A stretch of 64,000 bases of DNA from Lactobacillus sp. LL6 (lineage in GTDB: Bacteria; Bacillota; Bacilli; Lactobacillales; Lactobacillaceae): the NCBI RefSeq assembly GCF_007570935.1, contig NZ_VLLR01000001.1, forward strand, positions 124,001 through 188,000. The letters are read 5' to 3'. Of the stretch, positions 41,353 to 50,947 are shown in pieces. The translations under genes and the position numbers were made by a program. The notes under the pieces were generated by a model. That model saw only the letters and a list, made by a program, of their open reading frames with translations. It was not told the origin of the DNA and did not search any database. Each line of letters starts with the position of its first letter. Within the stretch, counting starts at the first letter, position 1.

Positions 41353-41379
41353 TTATTGCTCGTTTTTTCGGAGGAAAAA

Positions 41380-42318
41380 GTGAAAAAGTTAAAAAAGGTG
41401 TTATTAGGACTACTAAGCATCATTATGGCAGTCAGCTTAGCAGCTTGTTCAAAATCTTCTACTTCTAAAGAGAAGAAAGATTATACGCCAAAGTCATTAA
41501 CCGTTGCCTTTGTACCAAGTCAGGCTGCTAATAAGCTTGAAGCACGTGCAAAGCCAATGGAAAAAATGCTATCTAAAAAGCTTGGTATCCCGGTCCACGT
41601 TACGATGTCTATAGACTACACTACAGTTGTAGAAGCTATGAAATCTCGCAAAGTTGATGTTGGCTTTTTACCACCAGATGGGTATGTCTTAGCTCATAAG
41701 CAAGGAGCAGCTGACGTACTTTTACAAGCTTTAAGATTTGGAATTAAGCAACCAGGCGGTCAAAATACTAAGAATTTAGTTGATTCATATCGTGCAGAAA
41801 TCTTAGTTAAAAAAGGTTCAAAGATTAAATCTTGGAAGCAATTAAAAGGCAAGAAAATTGCTGTTCAAACCCCAACCTCAAGTGCCGGATATGTATTTCC
41901 AGTTGCTGAACTTGAAGAAAAGGGATTAAACGTTTTAAAAGATAGTAAGTTAGTTACTGTTACTGGACATGATCAGGCTGTACTTGATGTTTTAAATGGT
42001 GATACTGACGCTGCCTTTGTATTCGAAGATGCAAGAAACTTGGTTAAAGGTGATGTACCGGATATTATGAACCGAGTAGTTCCGATTTACTTTACTAAGC
42101 CAATTCCAAATGACACTATTTCGGTTAGAAGTGATATGAGTCCGGCTTTCAAAAAGAAGCTTGCTAAAGCCTTTATCGAAATTGGTAAGTCTAAAGAAGG
42201 GCATGAAATGATTGCTTCTCTTTACACTCATCAAGGATATGTTCCAGTTAAGGATTCAGACTTTAATGTAGTACGTAAATACGACAAGATAATCGAAAAA
42301 GAAGAAGATAATAAATAA
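41380..42318 (+). CDS. phnD: Phosphonate/phosphite-type ABC transporter substrate-binding lipoprotein
   Basis: A 312-aa exported lipoprotein with signal peptide and lipobox VSLAAC (Cys23). The PhnD-like binding fold has [60 protein letters not shown] and [14 protein letters not shown]. It starts at GTG 41380 behind CGGAGGAAAAA; the upstream TTG (41356) has no ribosome site. It is first in phnD-C-E-E. PhnD-type proteins bind phosphonates, phosphite or other small ligands, so the substrate here is open. Confidence 0.9.
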   Translation: MKKLKKVLLGLLSIIMAVSLAACSKSSTSKEKKDYTPKSLTVAFVPSQAANKLEARAKPMEKMLSKKLGIPVHVTMSIDYTTVVEAMKSRKVDVGFLPPDGYVLAHKQGAADVLLQALRFGIKQPGGQNTKNLVDSYRAEILVKKGSKIKSWKQLKGKKIAVQTPTSSAGYVFPVAELEEKGLNVLKDSKLVTVTGHDQAVLDVLNGDTDAAFVFEDARNLVKGDVPDIMNRVVPIYFTKPIPNDTISVRSDMSPAFKKKLAKAFIEIGKSKEGHEMIASLYTHQGYVPVKDSDFNVVRKYDKIIEKEEDNK

Positions 42319-42332
42319 AAAGGGGCAATATT

Positions 42333-43103
42333 ATGGCAAACGAGCCAATGATTCAATTACAAGATGTAAGAAAAGTTTATGATAACGGAACCGTTGGGTT
42401 AAAAGATATTAACCTCACAATTAATAAAGGAGAATTTGTAGTAATCGTTGGTTTATCTGGTGCAGGTAAGTCTACTTTACTTCGTTCTATTAATCGTCTC
42501 CAAGATATTACAAGTGGAAATATCTTAATTGATGGAAAATCAATCACTAAAGCCAAGGGAAAAGAATTACGTTTAATTAGACGTGATATTGGAATGATTT
42601 TCCAAAGTTTTAACCTGGTTAAGCGTTCAAGTGTTTTACGAAATGTTTTATCAGGAAGAATTGCATATTATCCAACTTGGAAATCTACTTTTAACTTATT
42701 TACTAATGAAGATAAGCAAAAAGCTTATGAAGCACTTCAGCGAGTAGATTTAGCTGAAAAAGTTTATACTCGTGCGGATGAATTATCCGGTGGTCAACAA
42801 CAACGTGTTGCAATTGCACGTGTGTTAACTCAAGATCCGAAGATTATTTTAGCTGATGAACCAACAGCTTCTCTTGACCCACGCACTTCAAAACACGTTA
42901 TGAAAGATCTTAAAATGCTCAATGAAGAATATGGTATGACTGTTATTGCCAATCTTCACAGTGTAGAACTTGCTCGTGAATTTGGTAGCCGAGTAATTGG
43001 GGTACGTAAAGGTGAAATAGTCTACGATGGTAAGATGAGTGAAACTCCAGAGTCGGTATTCAAGGATATTTACATTGATAAGGAGAAGCGTGGCAATGAA
43101 TAA
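42333..43103 (+). CDS. phnC: Phosphonate-type ABC transporter ATP-binding protein
   Basis: A 256-aa ATPase with Walker [16 protein letters not shown]-loop [34 protein letters not shown] (insert typical of PhnC), signature [16 protein letters not shown], Walker [15 protein letters not shown] and the switch region [14 protein letters not shown] (LHS instead of THD, typical of PhnC). It follows phnD by 14 nt and overlaps phnE. Confidence 0.93.
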   Translation: MANEPMIQLQDVRKVYDNGTVGLKDINLTINKGEFVVIVGLSGAGKSTLLRSINRLQDITSGNILIDGKSITKAKGKELRLIRRDIGMIFQSFNLVKRSSVLRNVLSGRIAYYPTWKSTFNLFTNEDKQKAYEALQRVDLAEKVYTRADELSGGQQQRVAIARVLTQDPKIILADEPTASLDPRTSKHVMKDLKMLNEEYGMTVIANLHSVELAREFGSRVIGVRKGEIVYDGKMSETPESVFKDIYIDKEKRGNE

Positions 43104-43893
43104 TTCAGAGCATTTAAAACAATTGCCAAAGAAAAAGTTCCAAATAATGAATATTATTTGGCTCCTAATTTTTATTGTAGGTTTTATTCTTTCAGTTCAA
43201 AGTACAGATACTCATATTAGTGATTTATTTAAAAATTGGGGTCAATTTTGTGATATTTTCGTTGAAATGAGTCATCCAGATTGGAATTACTTTTCAACAG
43301 TTGTTGGGCCATTGATTGAAACACTCAAAATGGCAATTCTAGGTACATTTTTAGGTTCAATTATTGCTTTTATTTATTCTTTTGCAATTGCTAGAAACAT
43401 TGTAAAAAATAAGATTATTGTTTCAGTTTTGAGAATTATTATGAACATTATTAGAACTGTTCCTGATCTTTTACTTGGTGCAATTTTTGCGGCAATTGTT
43501 GGAATTGGACCACTAGCTGGTGTTTTAGCTCTTACTGTATTTACTTTTGGAGTAGTTGTTAAGCTCTTTTATGAAGCAATTGAAACTATTGATGAAGGAC
43601 CAATTGAAGCAATGAAGGCAGTTGGTGCAAATAAGTTTCAAATTATTCAAGAAGCCGTGATGCCACAAGTTTTAACTTATTTCATTTCATATGTCTTATA
43701 TGCGTTTGAAATCAATGTTAGAGCTTCAACTGTTTTAGGTTATGTTGGTGCTGGTGGTATTGGTGTTCTTCTTCAAATTAGTTTAGGAAGATTCAATTAT
43801 GCTCAAACTGGGTTAATTATCTTAGTAATCTTTGTTGTAGTCTTCCTTATTGACTACGTATCTTCTAAATTTAGAGAGGCGGTAATGAAGTAA
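43096..43893 (+). CDS. phnE: Phosphonate-type ABC transporter permease 1
   Basis: A 265-aa permease with about six helices and the coupling loop [23 protein letters not shown] 43096 has AAGGAG 10 nt upstream; the longer frame from 43039 lies wholly in phnC. It overlaps the phnC end by 8 nt and its stop overlaps the next start (TAATG). Confidence 0.92.
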   Translation: MNNSEHLKQLPKKKFQIMNIIWLLIFIVGFILSVQSTDTHISDLFKNWGQFCDIFVEMSHPDWNYFSTVVGPLIETLKMAILGTFLGSIIAFIYSFAIARNIVKNKIIVSVLRIIMNIIRTVPDLLLGAIFAAIVGIGPLAGVLALTVFTFGVVVKLFYEAIETIDEGPIEAMKAVGANKFQIIQEAVMPQVLTYFISYVLYAFEINVRASTVLGYVGAGGIGVLLQISLGRFNYAQTGLIILVIFVVVFLIDYVSSKFREAVMK

Positions 43894-44699
43894 TGAATAA
43901 TAGTGCACAATTGCCTGCTAAACCAGTAAACACCAAGAAAAAGGCAACTTATTGGATAAGCGGTATTATTACTGTCGGATTAATTATCTGGTCTTTTACA
44001 GGAATGGAATTAAAATTAAGTCCTAATTTTAGTAAGTTGATTGGATCAATTTTTTCTGGGCTTTTTCATCCAGAATGGAAGTATGTTTATAATGGTACAG
44101 GAGAAGATTTAATTTCACAATTATGGCAAACTTTATGTATTGCATTTTTAGGTACTTTTATTTCTGCTATAATTTCATTGCCATTTGCTTTTTGGGCAGC
44201 TAACACTAAACACAAAAAATGGTTTGTGAGTCGAACTGGTCATATTGTTTTAACTGCAATTAGATCATTCCCTGAAATTGTTCTTGCATTGATGTTCATT
44301 AAAGCTGTTGGTCCAGGTGCTGCAGCTGGTGTTTTGGCACTTGGTTTTCACTCTGTGGGGATGCTTGCTAAATTATTTTCTGAAGCAATTGAAAACTTAG
44401 GCGAAGGTGCTAATGAAGCAATTACAGCAGCGGGGGGTTCTAAATTTAATATTGCAATGTTTGCGACAATGCCTAATTTGATGCCAGCACTTGTTTCGAA
44501 TACGTTATATCGTTTTGATGTTTCAGTTCGTTCAGCTTCTATTCTTGGTCTAGTTGGTGCTGGTGGTATTGGTACACCATTGATGTTTGCATTGAACACT
44601 CGTGATTGGAATCGAGTTGGAATTATCTTACTTGGAATTATTGTAATGGTAGTAGTAATTGACTGGATTTCAGGTTGGATTCGTAAAAAGCTAGTATAA
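43893..44699 (+). CDS. phnE: Phosphonate-type ABC transporter permease 2
   Basis: A 268-aa permease paralogous to the gene before it. It has the LWQTLCIAFLGTFISAIISL helix, coupling loop EAIENLGEGANEAITAAGGS and VSVRSASILGLVGAGGIGTP. It starts inside the stop of the preceding gene, so the two permeases are co-translated and probably form a heterodimer. It is last in the operon. Confidence 0.92.
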   Translation: MNNSAQLPAKPVNTKKKATYWISGIITVGLIIWSFTGMELKLSPNFSKLIGSIFSGLFHPEWKYVYNGTGEDLISQLWQTLCIAFLGTFISAIISLPFAFWAANTKHKKWFVSRTGHIVLTAIRSFPEIVLALMFIKAVGPGAAAGVLALGFHSVGMLAKLFSEAIENLGEGANEAITAAGGSKFNIAMFATMPNLMPALVSNTLYRFDVSVRSASILGLVGAGGIGTPLMFALNTRDWNRVGIILLGIIVMVVVIDWISGWIRKKLV

Positions 44700-44713
44700 T
44701 TTGATGATTTTTT

Positions 44714-44745
44714 AACCACATGGATTATTTCCATGTGGTTTTTTG
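44714..44745 (+). terminator. Terminator of the phn operon
   Basis: AACCACATGG (44714-44723), ATTATTT loop, CCATGTGGTT (44731-44740), then TTTT. Confidence 0.9.
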
Positions 44746-44865
44746 TTAAAAAACGTTATTAATAACAAAATTATTTTTATTTTTTGTTATTGTTTTTTGT
44801 CACTTTTAACCCCTTATCCCTTGCAGGAGTAAGACTTCGCCTCTTAAAACTTTTTATAAAAAATA

Positions 44866-44894
44866 CTTGCATTTAATAACTAATGTTATATAAT
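44866..44894 (+). promoter_or_regulatory. Promoter of the SLAP-like gene
   Basis: CTTGCA (44866-44871), 17 nt, perfect TATAAT (44889-44894). The transcript would have a ~45-nt 5' UTR before ATG 44944. Confidence 0.7.
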
Positions 44895-44943
44895 AGAATT
44901 GTCAAGAGGAAATGAAGAGTTAATAGAATCGAAGGTATTTAAA

Positions 44944-45297
44944 ATGATGAACGTTAAAGGTTTTGTAAAAGTTGTTTCTAGTGTTGTTGTTGGTATGAGT
45001 CTTATGGGTGTTGCTTCTACTGCTCAAGCTGCTAGTTTCGAAGCTCCAAAGTTAGGTATTGCACAAGAGATGCCAACTAACCCAAGCATTCAAAAAGGTG
45101 AAAAGATCTTTGTTACTATCAAGGATACTAAGAAGCAAACAGTAGCAGTTTACAACAAGGATGCTAAGAAGACTTCAAAGACTGTAAAGATGGGTTCAAC
45201 TTTCACTGCAAAAGATGTTAAGAAAGTTCATGGTAAGAAGATCGTTAAGATCAACAAGACCCAATGGCTTAGCACTAAGGATGTTGTAAAGGATTAA
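44944..45297 (+). CDS. Small secreted SLAP-like cell-wall protein
   Basis: A 117-aa protein with a Sec signal peptide (KVVSSVVVGMSLMGVAS, cleavage after AQA near residue 32). The C-terminal ~65 residues (KIFVTIKDTKKQTVAVYNKD, AKKTSKTVKMGSTFTAKDVK, GKKIVKINKTQWLSTKDVV) read as a single S-layer-associated (SLAP) repeat that binds the cell wall through its basic surface. Codons are those of highly expressed genes, and it has a strong promoter, so it may be abundant. ATG 44944 has GAAGG 8 nt upstream. Confidence 0.8.
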   Translation: MMNVKGFVKVVSSVVVGMSLMGVASTAQAASFEAPKLGIAQEMPTNPSIQKGEKIFVTIKDTKKQTVAVYNKDAKKTSKTVKMGSTFTAKDVKKVHGKKIVKINKTQWLSTKDVVKD

Positions 45298-45456
45298 TTT
45301 ACAAAATTAAATACTTTTCGATCTATAAAAAGAAATCAGGCATTCTATGAGAATGTCTGTTTTTATTTTCTAAAAAAAACTAATTTTTAGCCTTTGAAAA
45401 ATCGCATTAGGACTGATTTTTGTTATAATTAAGAGTGAATTTCAAGGAGGGGCCTT

Positions 45457-45942
45457 ATGGAAAAATTGAATACCATGATGTTGGCCGACGATTTGGCCTT
45501 ATCACAAGATAAGATTTTAAGCGGAGAACAAAACTTTGATGCTGAAGCTGTATATAAAGCAATTGATAGCTTAAATGTTTTAAATAATCCAATTAAAGAT
45601 TACTTTGGTTTAACTCAAGAACAATATTATGAAGCAGAAAGTGATCATAAGCTTACTCTTATTAGGCTAGATGATAAGCTTATAAATTTACATGATCGTA
45701 TTTTAACGAATCATGTTGATGGTTTTGTTGATAAGGATGAGATTAATTTAACTTATAATCATGAAAATCCTTACCAAGATGACATGTACAACAAGGAAGT
45801 TGACTACCGCGTCATCACTTATAGCCTTAAAGTAATTGGCGCAGTTCAAGCGATTGCTGCTAAAGACTTACAAGAGGTTTTATCTAAAGATGCAGTTTTG
45901 TCATTAGGACTTGCCGCATATGCTTTAGAACATAATGCATAG
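45457..45942 (+). CDS. Conserved-looking cytosolic protein, function unknown
   Basis: A 161-aa acidic, all-helical soluble protein (SLNVLNNPIKDYFGLTQEQY, DKLINLHDRILTNHVDGFVD, YRVITYSLKVIGAVQAIAAK). No domain is recognised. AAGGAGGGG precedes ATG 45457 at good spacing, and a terminator follows the stop, so it is a real monocistronic gene. Confidence 0.7.
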   Translation: MEKLNTMMLADDLALSQDKILSGEQNFDAEAVYKAIDSLNVLNNPIKDYFGLTQEQYYEAESDHKLTLIRLDDKLINLHDRILTNHVDGFVDKDEINLTYNHENPYQDDMYNKEVDYRVITYSLKVIGAVQAIAAKDLQEVLSKDAVLSLGLAAYALEHNA

Positions 45943-45950
45943 TTTTTTAG

Positions 45951-45972
45951 GTCGGCATTAGCCGGCTTTTTC
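45951..45972 (+). terminator. Terminator after the 161-aa gene
   Basis: GTCGGC (45951-45956), ATTA loop, GCCGGC (45961-45966), one G-U pair, then TTTTT. Confidence 0.85.
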
Positions 45973-45993
45973 TTTGTCTTTGAGGCGAAAAAC

Positions 45994-47391
45994 ATGAAGA
46001 TTTTTAGACAAACAAGAGGAATTGTAGATAAAGTAATTGGTGCAAAAAAGCGTTCCAGCTTGCATCCTGAGACTAAATTTATCGATCCGCTGCAACAATA
46101 TACTACAGTTGGTGAATACCATGTGGATGGCTTGGAGAATACCCCCGGGGGAAAAAAGTTCGTTTTAACTGTTTATAAAGATGAAAATGGTATTTTACAT
46201 CAAGCACTTAGCCCAGAAAATACTCAAAATTTAGCTCCTGAATATGTGCGCAGTTTTAATGAAGAATTAGGTCGTTTTCGAGCTTTTAAAAATAAAAAGA
46301 CCGGTCGTCGCTGGCGCGTTGAAAAATACCTAGATAGTTTTGTAGAAAGTATTAAACCGCGGATTCGTGAAGGAGAAAATTCTGTTAACATTGGTGTGAT
46401 TACTGACACTCACTTTAAAGATAGAAATAGTATTGATTTTTATGGTTGGAACGGTCTAACTCATGTTCATGAATTTTCTTACTTAGATGATAAAAATCTA
46501 TTAAATATGAAAGTTCACTTAGGTGACTGGATTGATGGCTCAGATGCAGGCTTAGTGAGTGAAAGTGAGCTGTATCAATTACGAGATGCGTTTAAATCAG
46601 ATAAAGTTCCTTATGTAATGATTAAAGGAAATCATGATGAAAATGATAAGTTTGATGAACATCATGATTTACGTGCTTCATTTCCAGAAAATGAGTTTGA
46701 AAATATCATGTGGAAAGGCATGTATAAACAAGCTCGCATACGTTATATTTCTCGTCAGCATGGAGTATGCTATTACGATTTTGATGATGTTAGAGTTATT
46801 TCTGTTAATACATCTGATATTCCTTATGAACTTGATTCTAAAGGACAAAAGAAATATGATGAAAAAATCACTTTAGCTGTTCGTGAAGATCAAATTGAAG
46901 AAATTATTGAAATTTTGTCAAAATCATCAGGTAAAAAAATTATCTTAATGAGTCATGCAAATCCAATTAATCGAAAAGGAAGTAATGCTCTAAAATATAA
47001 TGGACGTTCGCTTCATGAATTACTTGTTGCTTTTAATCAAAGAGAAAAGGGGAGAATGCATTCAAGTAAGGGAGTTCCTCCAGAATTTCGCTTATCTAAT
47101 GATTTTGATTTTACAAATATTAAAGATGCTCGGATTATTGCTTACTTCTGTGGCCATCGTCATCGTGAAGATCAATATCGCATTAATGGTATTCAATATA
47201 TTCTCTTTAACTGTTCAGCTTTGATGGGTGCAAATCACTCATTAACTACTAAATATAATAAAAACTGGCATCGTAAGATTGATACTAAAACTGAATATGC
47301 AGGCTATGTTGTTAATGTTGATTTAAAAAAGCATCGCCTTCAAGTGTTTGGTTATGGTGCAGCGTCTAAACGTAAAGTATTCTTTATATAA
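45994..47391 (+). CDS. Metallophosphoesterase
   Basis: A 465-aa calcineurin-like phosphoesterase. An N-terminal extension of ~130 residues (TVGEYHVDGLENTPGGKKFV, VRSFNEELGRFRAFKNKKTG) precedes the catalytic part with IGVITDTHFKD, VHLGDWIDGSDAGL, VMIKGNHDEND, KIILMSHANPINR and YFCGHRHRED. All metal-site motifs (DxH, GDxxD, GNHD, SH, GHxH) are intact. The substrate is unknown. It lacks a signal peptide. GAGGCG lies 8 nt before ATG 45994. Confidence 0.88.
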   Translation: MKIFRQTRGIVDKVIGAKKRSSLHPETKFIDPLQQYTTVGEYHVDGLENTPGGKKFVLTVYKDENGILHQALSPENTQNLAPEYVRSFNEELGRFRAFKNKKTGRRWRVEKYLDSFVESIKPRIREGENSVNIGVITDTHFKDRNSIDFYGWNGLTHVHEFSYLDDKNLLNMKVHLGDWIDGSDAGLVSESELYQLRDAFKSDKVPYVMIKGNHDENDKFDEHHDLRASFPENEFENIMWKGMYKQARIRYISRQHGVCYYDFDDVRVISVNTSDIPYELDSKGQKKYDEKITLAVREDQIEEIIEILSKSSGKKIILMSHANPINRKGSNALKYNGRSLHELLVAFNQREKGRMHSSKGVPPEFRLSNDFDFTNIKDARIIAYFCGHRHREDQYRINGIQYILFNCSALMGANHSLTTKYNKNWHRKIDTKTEYAGYVVNVDLKKHRLQVFGYGAASKRKVFFI

Positions 47392-47413
47392 TTTTAAAGT
47401 TTTACGTGGTAAT

Positions 47414-47442
47414 TTGGCTAATAGCGCTGTTTAGCTTATAAT
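47414..47442 (+). promoter_or_regulatory. Promoter of the asnB/D-aspartate ligase operon
   Basis: TTGGCT (47414-47419), 17 nt, TATAAT (47437-47442), giving an ~75-nt 5' UTR. Confidence 0.75.
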
Positions 47443-47523
47443 AGTAAGGTTCAATCAATATACGAGAGAATATTTAAAGTAAGAAGATAAGTTAAGAATT
47501 TTATATAAAGGAAAAGATTATTT

Positions 47524-49473
47524 ATGTGCGGAATTGTTGCATTTTATGATCCAGAAATAAATGAAAAACAAGCTGTCATTGGTAAGATGATGGCAACAAT
47601 CAAGCACCGTGGACCAAGTTCCGACGGTTATTACACTAATGATGAAGTGGCTCTTGGCTTCAGACGTCTTTCAATTATTGACCTTCGTGGAGGAAGTCAG
47701 CCTATATATAATGAAGATAGAACTAGAGCTATTATTTTTAATGGTGAAATTTATAACTTTAAGCCACTTAGAAAAGAATTAATTGATGCAGGTCACACTT
47801 TTACAACTAAAGCTGATACTGAAGTTCTTCTTCATGGTTATGAAGAATGGGGAATGGATGGACTTTTAAAGCGTGTACGCGGGATGTTCGCCTTTCTTAT
47901 TTGGGATGATAATAATAAAACCCTTTATGGTGCACGTGATTTCTTTGGTATTAAGCCAATGTACTACAGTAATGAAAATGGTCACCTTTTAGTGGGTTCA
48001 GAACTTAAGAGTTTTCTTGAATTTCCTGGTTTTAAGAAGGAATTGAATGTTGAAGCTGTTAAGCCATATCTTATGAATCAATATAATGATTTAGACGAAA
48101 CTTTCTTCAAAGGCGTTTATCGCTTCCCTGCCGGACACTGGTTCGAATATAAAGAGGGAGAAATGAAGACCCATCAATACTGGGATGCTGAATACAAAGA
48201 AAATAATTTAAGTTTTGAAGCAACCCTTGAAAAAATCAATGAAGATTTGGAAGAAACTGTTAAGCTCTACCATAATGCTGATGTGCCAGTTGGGGCATTC
48301 TTGTCAGAAGGTGTGGACTCTAGTTTTATTACTAGTATCTTAAATCCAGATGATGTTTTCTCAATTAGTTTTGATGATTCAACTTATGATGAAGCTTCAA
48401 AAGCTAAGGCTTTAGCAGACATTAAGGGCTGGAATTTCTTTAGTGATAAGGTGAATGCTGATGAAGCGATGCATGACTTTGCTGAAATGCAATATCATAT
48501 GGATGAACCTGATGCTAACCCATCAATTATTCCTCTCTGGTATTTATGTAAATTAGCTAGAAAGCATGTTACTGTGGTCCTTTCTGGTGAAGGTGCCGAT
48601 GAACTTTTTGCAGGTTATGTTAACTATGGAATGCATACTCATAACGATGTAATTAAGGTCTTTACTTCAGAACTTAAGAAGCTTCCTAAGAAAAAGCGTG
48701 TAAAACTTGCTCATAGAATTAAGAAGATGCCAAACTTCCCAGGTAAGGTTCATATGTACACTAATTTAGCTGAACCAAGTGAATTTTATGTTGGTCAATC
48801 AGTTATCTATGATATGGATTATCCAACTATTTTCAGTTCAAAAGATGCTAATAGTATTTTGCAACCATCATACAGAAATAAGTTAACTGTAAATGGCAAC
48901 TACCAAAAGGACTTTAAGAAGGTTAAGGACTTAGATGCTGTTAAGCAAATGCAATATATTGATTTGCATCACTTTATGCTTAATGACATTGAACAAAAAG
49001 CTGATAAGATTTCAATGGCTCACTCTTTAGAATTGCGTGTTCCATACCTTGATAAGAAGATTGCAGAACTTGCAAACTCAATCCCAACTAAGTATTTAGT
49101 AAATCGTCATGATACTAAGTATGCTTTAAGAAAAGCAAGTGAAAAAGTATTGCCAGATGAATGGGCAAAGCGTCCAAAGCTTGGTTTCCCAACTCCAATC
49201 AAGCAATGGCTTAAGGAACCACGTTTTTACAAGCAAGTTAGAGAATTGTTTGCAGAAGACTTTGTAAATGATATTTTTGACCAAAAGAAGATTTTGAAGT
49301 TACTTGATGATAACTATGAAGGTGATGGTTCTCACCGTCGTCAAATTTGGGCAATTTACACTTTCCTTGTATGGTACAAGCTCTTCTTCGTTGACTACAA
49401 GAATACTGTTAAGAAGTATCAACATGTTCAGCCAGAAGTTGCAAACTTGATTGCACAAGGCAAATTAGTTTAG
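47524..49473 (+). CDS. asnB: Glutamine-dependent asparagine synthetase family amidotransferase, probably amidating peptidoglycan D-Asp
   Basis: A 649-aa protein. The N-terminal class II glutaminase starts MCGIVAFYDPEINE (Cys2 nucleophile), with IKHRGPSSDGYYTNDE and FNGEIYNFKPLRKELID. The synthetase half has VGAFLSEGVDSSFITSILNP (PP-loop SxGxDS) and SGEGADELFAGY. Family knowledge: enzymes of this long AsnB/AsnH type amidate cell-wall precursors rather than free aspartate in L. lactis (D-Asp) and L. plantarum (mDAP). The next gene, 20 nt downstream, is a D-aspartate ligase, which makes D-Asp to D-Asn conversion in the crossbridge the likely role. Confidence 0.92.
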   Translation: MCGIVAFYDPEINEKQAVIGKMMATIKHRGPSSDGYYTNDEVALGFRRLSIIDLRGGSQPIYNEDRTRAIIFNGEIYNFKPLRKELIDAGHTFTTKADTEVLLHGYEEWGMDGLLKRVRGMFAFLIWDDNNKTLYGARDFFGIKPMYYSNENGHLLVGSELKSFLEFPGFKKELNVEAVKPYLMNQYNDLDETFFKGVYRFPAGHWFEYKEGEMKTHQYWDAEYKENNLSFEATLEKINEDLEETVKLYHNADVPVGAFLSEGVDSSFITSILNPDDVFSISFDDSTYDEASKAKALADIKGWNFFSDKVNADEAMHDFAEMQYHMDEPDANPSIIPLWYLCKLARKHVTVVLSGEGADELFAGYVNYGMHTHNDVIKVFTSELKKLPKKKRVKLAHRIKKMPNFPGKVHMYTNLAEPSEFYVGQSVIYDMDYPTIFSSKDANSILQPSYRNKLTVNGNYQKDFKKVKDLDAVKQMQYIDLHHFMLNDIEQKADKISMAHSLELRVPYLDKKIAELANSIPTKYLVNRHDTKYALRKASEKVLPDEWAKRPKLGFPTPIKQWLKEPRFYKQVRELFAEDFVNDIFDQKKILKLLDDNYEGDGSHRRQIWAIYTFLVWYKLFFVDYKNTVKKYQHVQPEVANLIAQGKLV

Positions 49474-49493
49474 TTTAGGGGTTTATTTTTAAA

Positions 49494-50762
49494 ATGACTA
49501 AAAAATTTACGCCAATTTTGCTTGGTAGTGATATTAACGTTTATGGTATGGCTCGTTCATTTAATGAAGCCTATGGAATCAAAGTTAAGGCATTAGCTGA
49601 TACACAGCTTGCCGCAACTCGTTATTCTAAAATTGTTGATGTAGAACTTCATCAAGGATTCAGTGAAGATCCAACTTTCATGGAAGTTATGAAGAAAAAG
49701 ATGGAGATTTACAAGAATCATAAAGAACCAGTTATCTTGATTGCTTGCGGGGATGGTTATGCTGAACTTCTTGCTAAACACAAGGATGAATTGAGTGAAG
49801 TTTTCATTGTTCCTTACATTGATTACGATTTACTTGAAAAGCTCATTTCAAAAGAAGGATTTTATGAAATCGCTGAAGAATATGGATTGCCATATCCAAA
49901 GACTAAAATTATTACAATGGATGATTTTAAGAGTGGCGACTATATGGATGTTCCTTTTGACTTCCCTGTTGAACTTAAGCCAGAAGATCCTGTTTCATGG
50001 CTTGATGTTCACTTTGAAGGTCGAAAGAAAGCCTTCACTATTCATGATAAAGATGAGTTTAAGGATATTGTTGGAAAAATCTACGGCAACGGTTATAAGG
50101 CTGACCTTATTTTACAAGACTTTATTCCAGGCGATGATTCTAACATGAGAGTACTTAACGCTTATGTTGATAAAGATCATCAAGTAAAAATGATGTGTAT
50201 GGGTCACCCATTACTTGAAGATCCAACTCCACAATCAATTGGTAATTACATGGCAATTTTGCCAGAATATAATGAAAAGTTATATGAACAAGTTCAAACT
50301 TTCCTTGAAAAATTGAACTACACTGGTATGGCAAACTTTGATATTAAGTATGATGAACGTGATGGTCAATACAAGTTCTTCGAAATCAATTTGCGTCAAG
50401 GTCGTTCAAGTTTCTATGTTACTTTGAATGGCTATAACTTGGCTAAGTGGTATATTGATGATTATGTTGAAGATAATTTAAAGGATAAAGACACTGTTTA
50501 TGGTAATAAACTTAAGAGTAAATACATGCTTTGGCTTGGTGTTCCTGTAAAAATCTTCAAAGAATATGCTTATGAAAATGAAGCTAAGGATACTGCAGAA
50601 GAATTAATTCATGAAGGTCGTTATGGCACCACTGTATTTTATGATAAAGATCGCGGATTTAAACGTTGGCTTCTTATGAAGTATATGTTCCATAATTACT
50701 TTGCTCGTTATAAGAAATATTACCAAGTAAACAAGGGGCAATATTTTGAAAAGCGTAAATAA
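49494..50762 (+). CDS. D-aspartate ligase (peptidoglycan crossbridge, Aslfm type)
   Basis: A 422-aa ATP-grasp enzyme closely resembling Enterococcus faecium Aslfm: TPILLGSDINVYGMARSFNE, AATRYSKIVDVELHQGF, LIACGDGYAELLAKHKDELS, VPYIDYDLLEKLISKEGFYE, YGLPYPKTKIITMDDF, LILQDFIPGDDSNMRVLNAY and FFEINLRQGRSSFYVT (ATP-grasp Mg site). It adds beta-linked D-Asp to the lysine side chain of UDP-MurNAc-pentapeptide, giving an A4-alpha peptidoglycan. It is co-transcribed with asnB, and a terminator follows. No aspartate racemase lies nearby. Confidence 0.88.
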   Translation: MTKKFTPILLGSDINVYGMARSFNEAYGIKVKALADTQLAATRYSKIVDVELHQGFSEDPTFMEVMKKKMEIYKNHKEPVILIACGDGYAELLAKHKDELSEVFIVPYIDYDLLEKLISKEGFYEIAEEYGLPYPKTKIITMDDFKSGDYMDVPFDFPVELKPEDPVSWLDVHFEGRKKAFTIHDKDEFKDIVGKIYGNGYKADLILQDFIPGDDSNMRVLNAYVDKDHQVKMMCMGHPLLEDPTPQSIGNYMAILPEYNEKLYEQVQTFLEKLNYTGMANFDIKYDERDGQYKFFEINLRQGRSSFYVTLNGYNLAKWYIDDYVEDNLKDKDTVYGNKLKSKYMLWLGVPVKIFKEYAYENEAKDTAEELIHEGRYGTTVFYDKDRGFKRWLLMKYMFHNYFARYKKYYQVNKGQYFEKRK

Positions 50763-50772
50763 TTAATGATAA

Positions 50773-50806
50773 AAATATCTCGAATTAATTTTCGGGATAT
50801 TTTTTT
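50773..50806 (+). terminator. Terminator of the asnB operon
   Basis: ATATCTCGAA (50775-50784) with TTCGGGATAT (50791-50800), then T7. Confidence 0.85.
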
Positions 50807-50858
50807 GCAAAAATTTGTAAAAGTTTGAATAATCAAGTTAGACTAACTTTTTGCTAAA

Positions 50859-50905
50859 TACAAGTTATAGTTGGCTGAAATTATATAGAATACAAGATGT
50901 TGTGG
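50859..50905. promoter_or_regulatory. Pair of ACAA-type repeats upstream of nrdD, possible NrdR boxes
   Basis: ATACAAGTTATAGTTGG (starting 50858) and ATACAAGATGTTGTGG (starting 50890) are similar and start 32 nt apart, about three helical turns, the spacing typical of paired NrdR boxes. The second contains the dyad ACAA-GATG-TTGT. The match to the NrdR consensus is only partial. Confidence 0.35.
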
Positions 50906-50947
50906 TTTATGGTATTATTACTTCATGAAGATTTGGAGTGAATAAAA

